Source: Aequorivita sp. (GTDB taxonomy: Bacteria; Bacteroidota; Bacteroidia; Flavobacteriales; Flavobacteriaceae). Taken from it: a stretch of 64,000 bases of DNA. Within the stretch, counting starts at the first letter, position 1. The number at the start of each line of letters is the position of its first letter. The notes below the pieces were generated by a model. The model was not told the DNA's origin. It ran no database searches and saw nothing but the letters and a program-made list of their open reading frames with translations. The DNA lies in the NCBI GenBank assembly GCA_024637015.1, contig JAGXGE010000031.1, positions 98,480 to 162,479 on the forward strand, written 5' to 3'. Below are positions 63,529 to 64,000 of the stretch, piece by piece. Both the position numbers and the translations under genes were made by a program.

Positions 63529-64000
63529 TTACCAAAGTGTATTAATTTTAACGAAAGGCTTTTCTCTATTACCATCTTCATAAGCAGCATAACTACTGTT
63601 TATCCAATCGCGTTCGTGGTATACAAATCTAGCGCTTACAGGATTGTAGTGAATATAGTTAACACGTTGTTCTATTTTTATAAATGTATCTAGAATTACA
63701 GGGTGAAATCCGTCTTTCCAAAATTTGAAATTAACGCCGCGCCTGGTTCTCTGGGCAGCATAACTGAATTTTTTCAACAACCACTCCCGCCTGCTTTCGG
63801 GGTATTCCTGTATTGCTTCCACGATTCGTTTTGAGGTAAACTTTTTAAAATCGCGAATAATGTTCTGTAATTCTTCACCGTTTGAACTTACTATGGCGTG
63901 AAGGTGGCTGGTCATATATACATAAGCGTGAATTTGCAAACCTTTTTGGGCGATGCAATAATTGAAGGATTCATCCAATATTTTTGTGTACTCCGGCCGA
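63529..64000 (-). CDS. REP-associated tyrosine transposase (Y1_Tnp), 5' end outside the window
   Basis: The frame is open to the right edge, with RPEYTKILDESFNY before the first listed TTG, so the N-terminus is missing. Key motifs of the HUH/IS200-like family are YMTSHLHAIVSS (metal-binding HLH) and the catalytic-helix region YNPVSARFVY (part of a NYIHYNPVSA segment). It lacks signs of IS ends within the window and is most like RAYT transposases, which move REP palindromes. Confidence 0.82.
   Translation of the reverse strand, partial: RPEYTKILDESFNYCIAQKGLQIHAYVYMTSHLHAIVSSNGEELQNIIRDFKKFTSKRIVEAIQEYPESRREWLLKKFSYAAQRTRRGVNFKFWKDGFHPVILDTFIKIEQRVNYIHYNPVSARFVYHERDWINSSYAAYEDGNREKPFVKINTLW

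Noticed and set aside
1..64000. CRISPR array, prophage or integrative element
   Set aside because: No spaced direct repeats, integrase, phage structural or conjugation genes were seen; the short-period arrays lack spacers.

Overview
The window looks like chromosomal DNA of a member of the Flavobacteriaceae (Bacteroidota). The support is low GC content, many promoters of the Bacteroidota type (TTG, 17-23 nt, TAnnTTTG), weak Shine-Dalgarno sequences, a protein with a type IX secretion (T9SS) C-terminal sorting domain, glutamine synthetase III, a DnaJ with only two zinc motifs, and many families typical of flavobacteria (DUF4293, DUF4197, DUF4920, DUF6268, Lacal_2735-like). The genus cannot be fixed from the sequence alone.

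Layout. 1-16.5 kb is housekeeping: a DUF4293 tail, a phosphodiesterase and truA diverging from TTG starts, an ABC exporter, c-di-AMP synthase cdaA behind folP, then a long plus-strand cluster (DUF1599, a DoxX-DUF6624 fusion, an orphan oligopeptide-type permease, a TlpA-like thioredoxin, tpiA, prmA, clpS), tRNA-Arg(ACG), apt, a Na+/Ca2+ exchanger and glnN. Two small proteins (52 and 50 aa) end tail to tail with clpS and apt.

16.7-23.2 kb is the most distinctive part: a curli-type functional amyloid locus. A near-consensus promoter and a leader of about 250 nt precede a long CsgA-like curlin-repeat gene that has one in-frame TAA. Next come a strong hairpin, a second leader that can fold into a multi-stem structure, a CsgB-like minor curlin, CsgE with an extra CsgH-like domain, CsgF, CsgG with an added C-terminal beta-barrel, and a large lipoprotein. 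The likely flow is secretion through the CsgG pore guided by CsgE, surface nucleation by CsgB and CsgF, and polymerisation of the repeat protein.

23.2-37 kb holds purM, prfA, pyrF, a T9SS cargo protein, a fused acyl-CoA mutase (icmF), a RES-Xre toxin-antitoxin pair with a palindromic operator on its own promoter, an Lrp regulator, an MFS transporter, and a tiny transcription unit for a 24-residue cysteine-containing peptide. 37-48 kb is a mixed region of envelope proteins and metabolism (crcB, a DPP III-like peptidase, a MazG-like protein, ilvE, mnmD, YceI). 48-57 kb holds grpE-dnaJ, a Na+/drug-type ABC exporter, an outer membrane protein, a sigma-54-type response regulator without a DNA-binding domain, a PPK2 kinase and an M28 peptidase. 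57-64 kb is a loose set of small accessory genes, ending in a REP-associated tyrosine transposase with REP-like hairpins at its end.

Two patterns run through the window. Short tandem repeats with 7- or 8-bp period but different unit sequences sit at five gene borders. Four convergent gene pairs share the same TTAA tetranucleotide as both stop codons.
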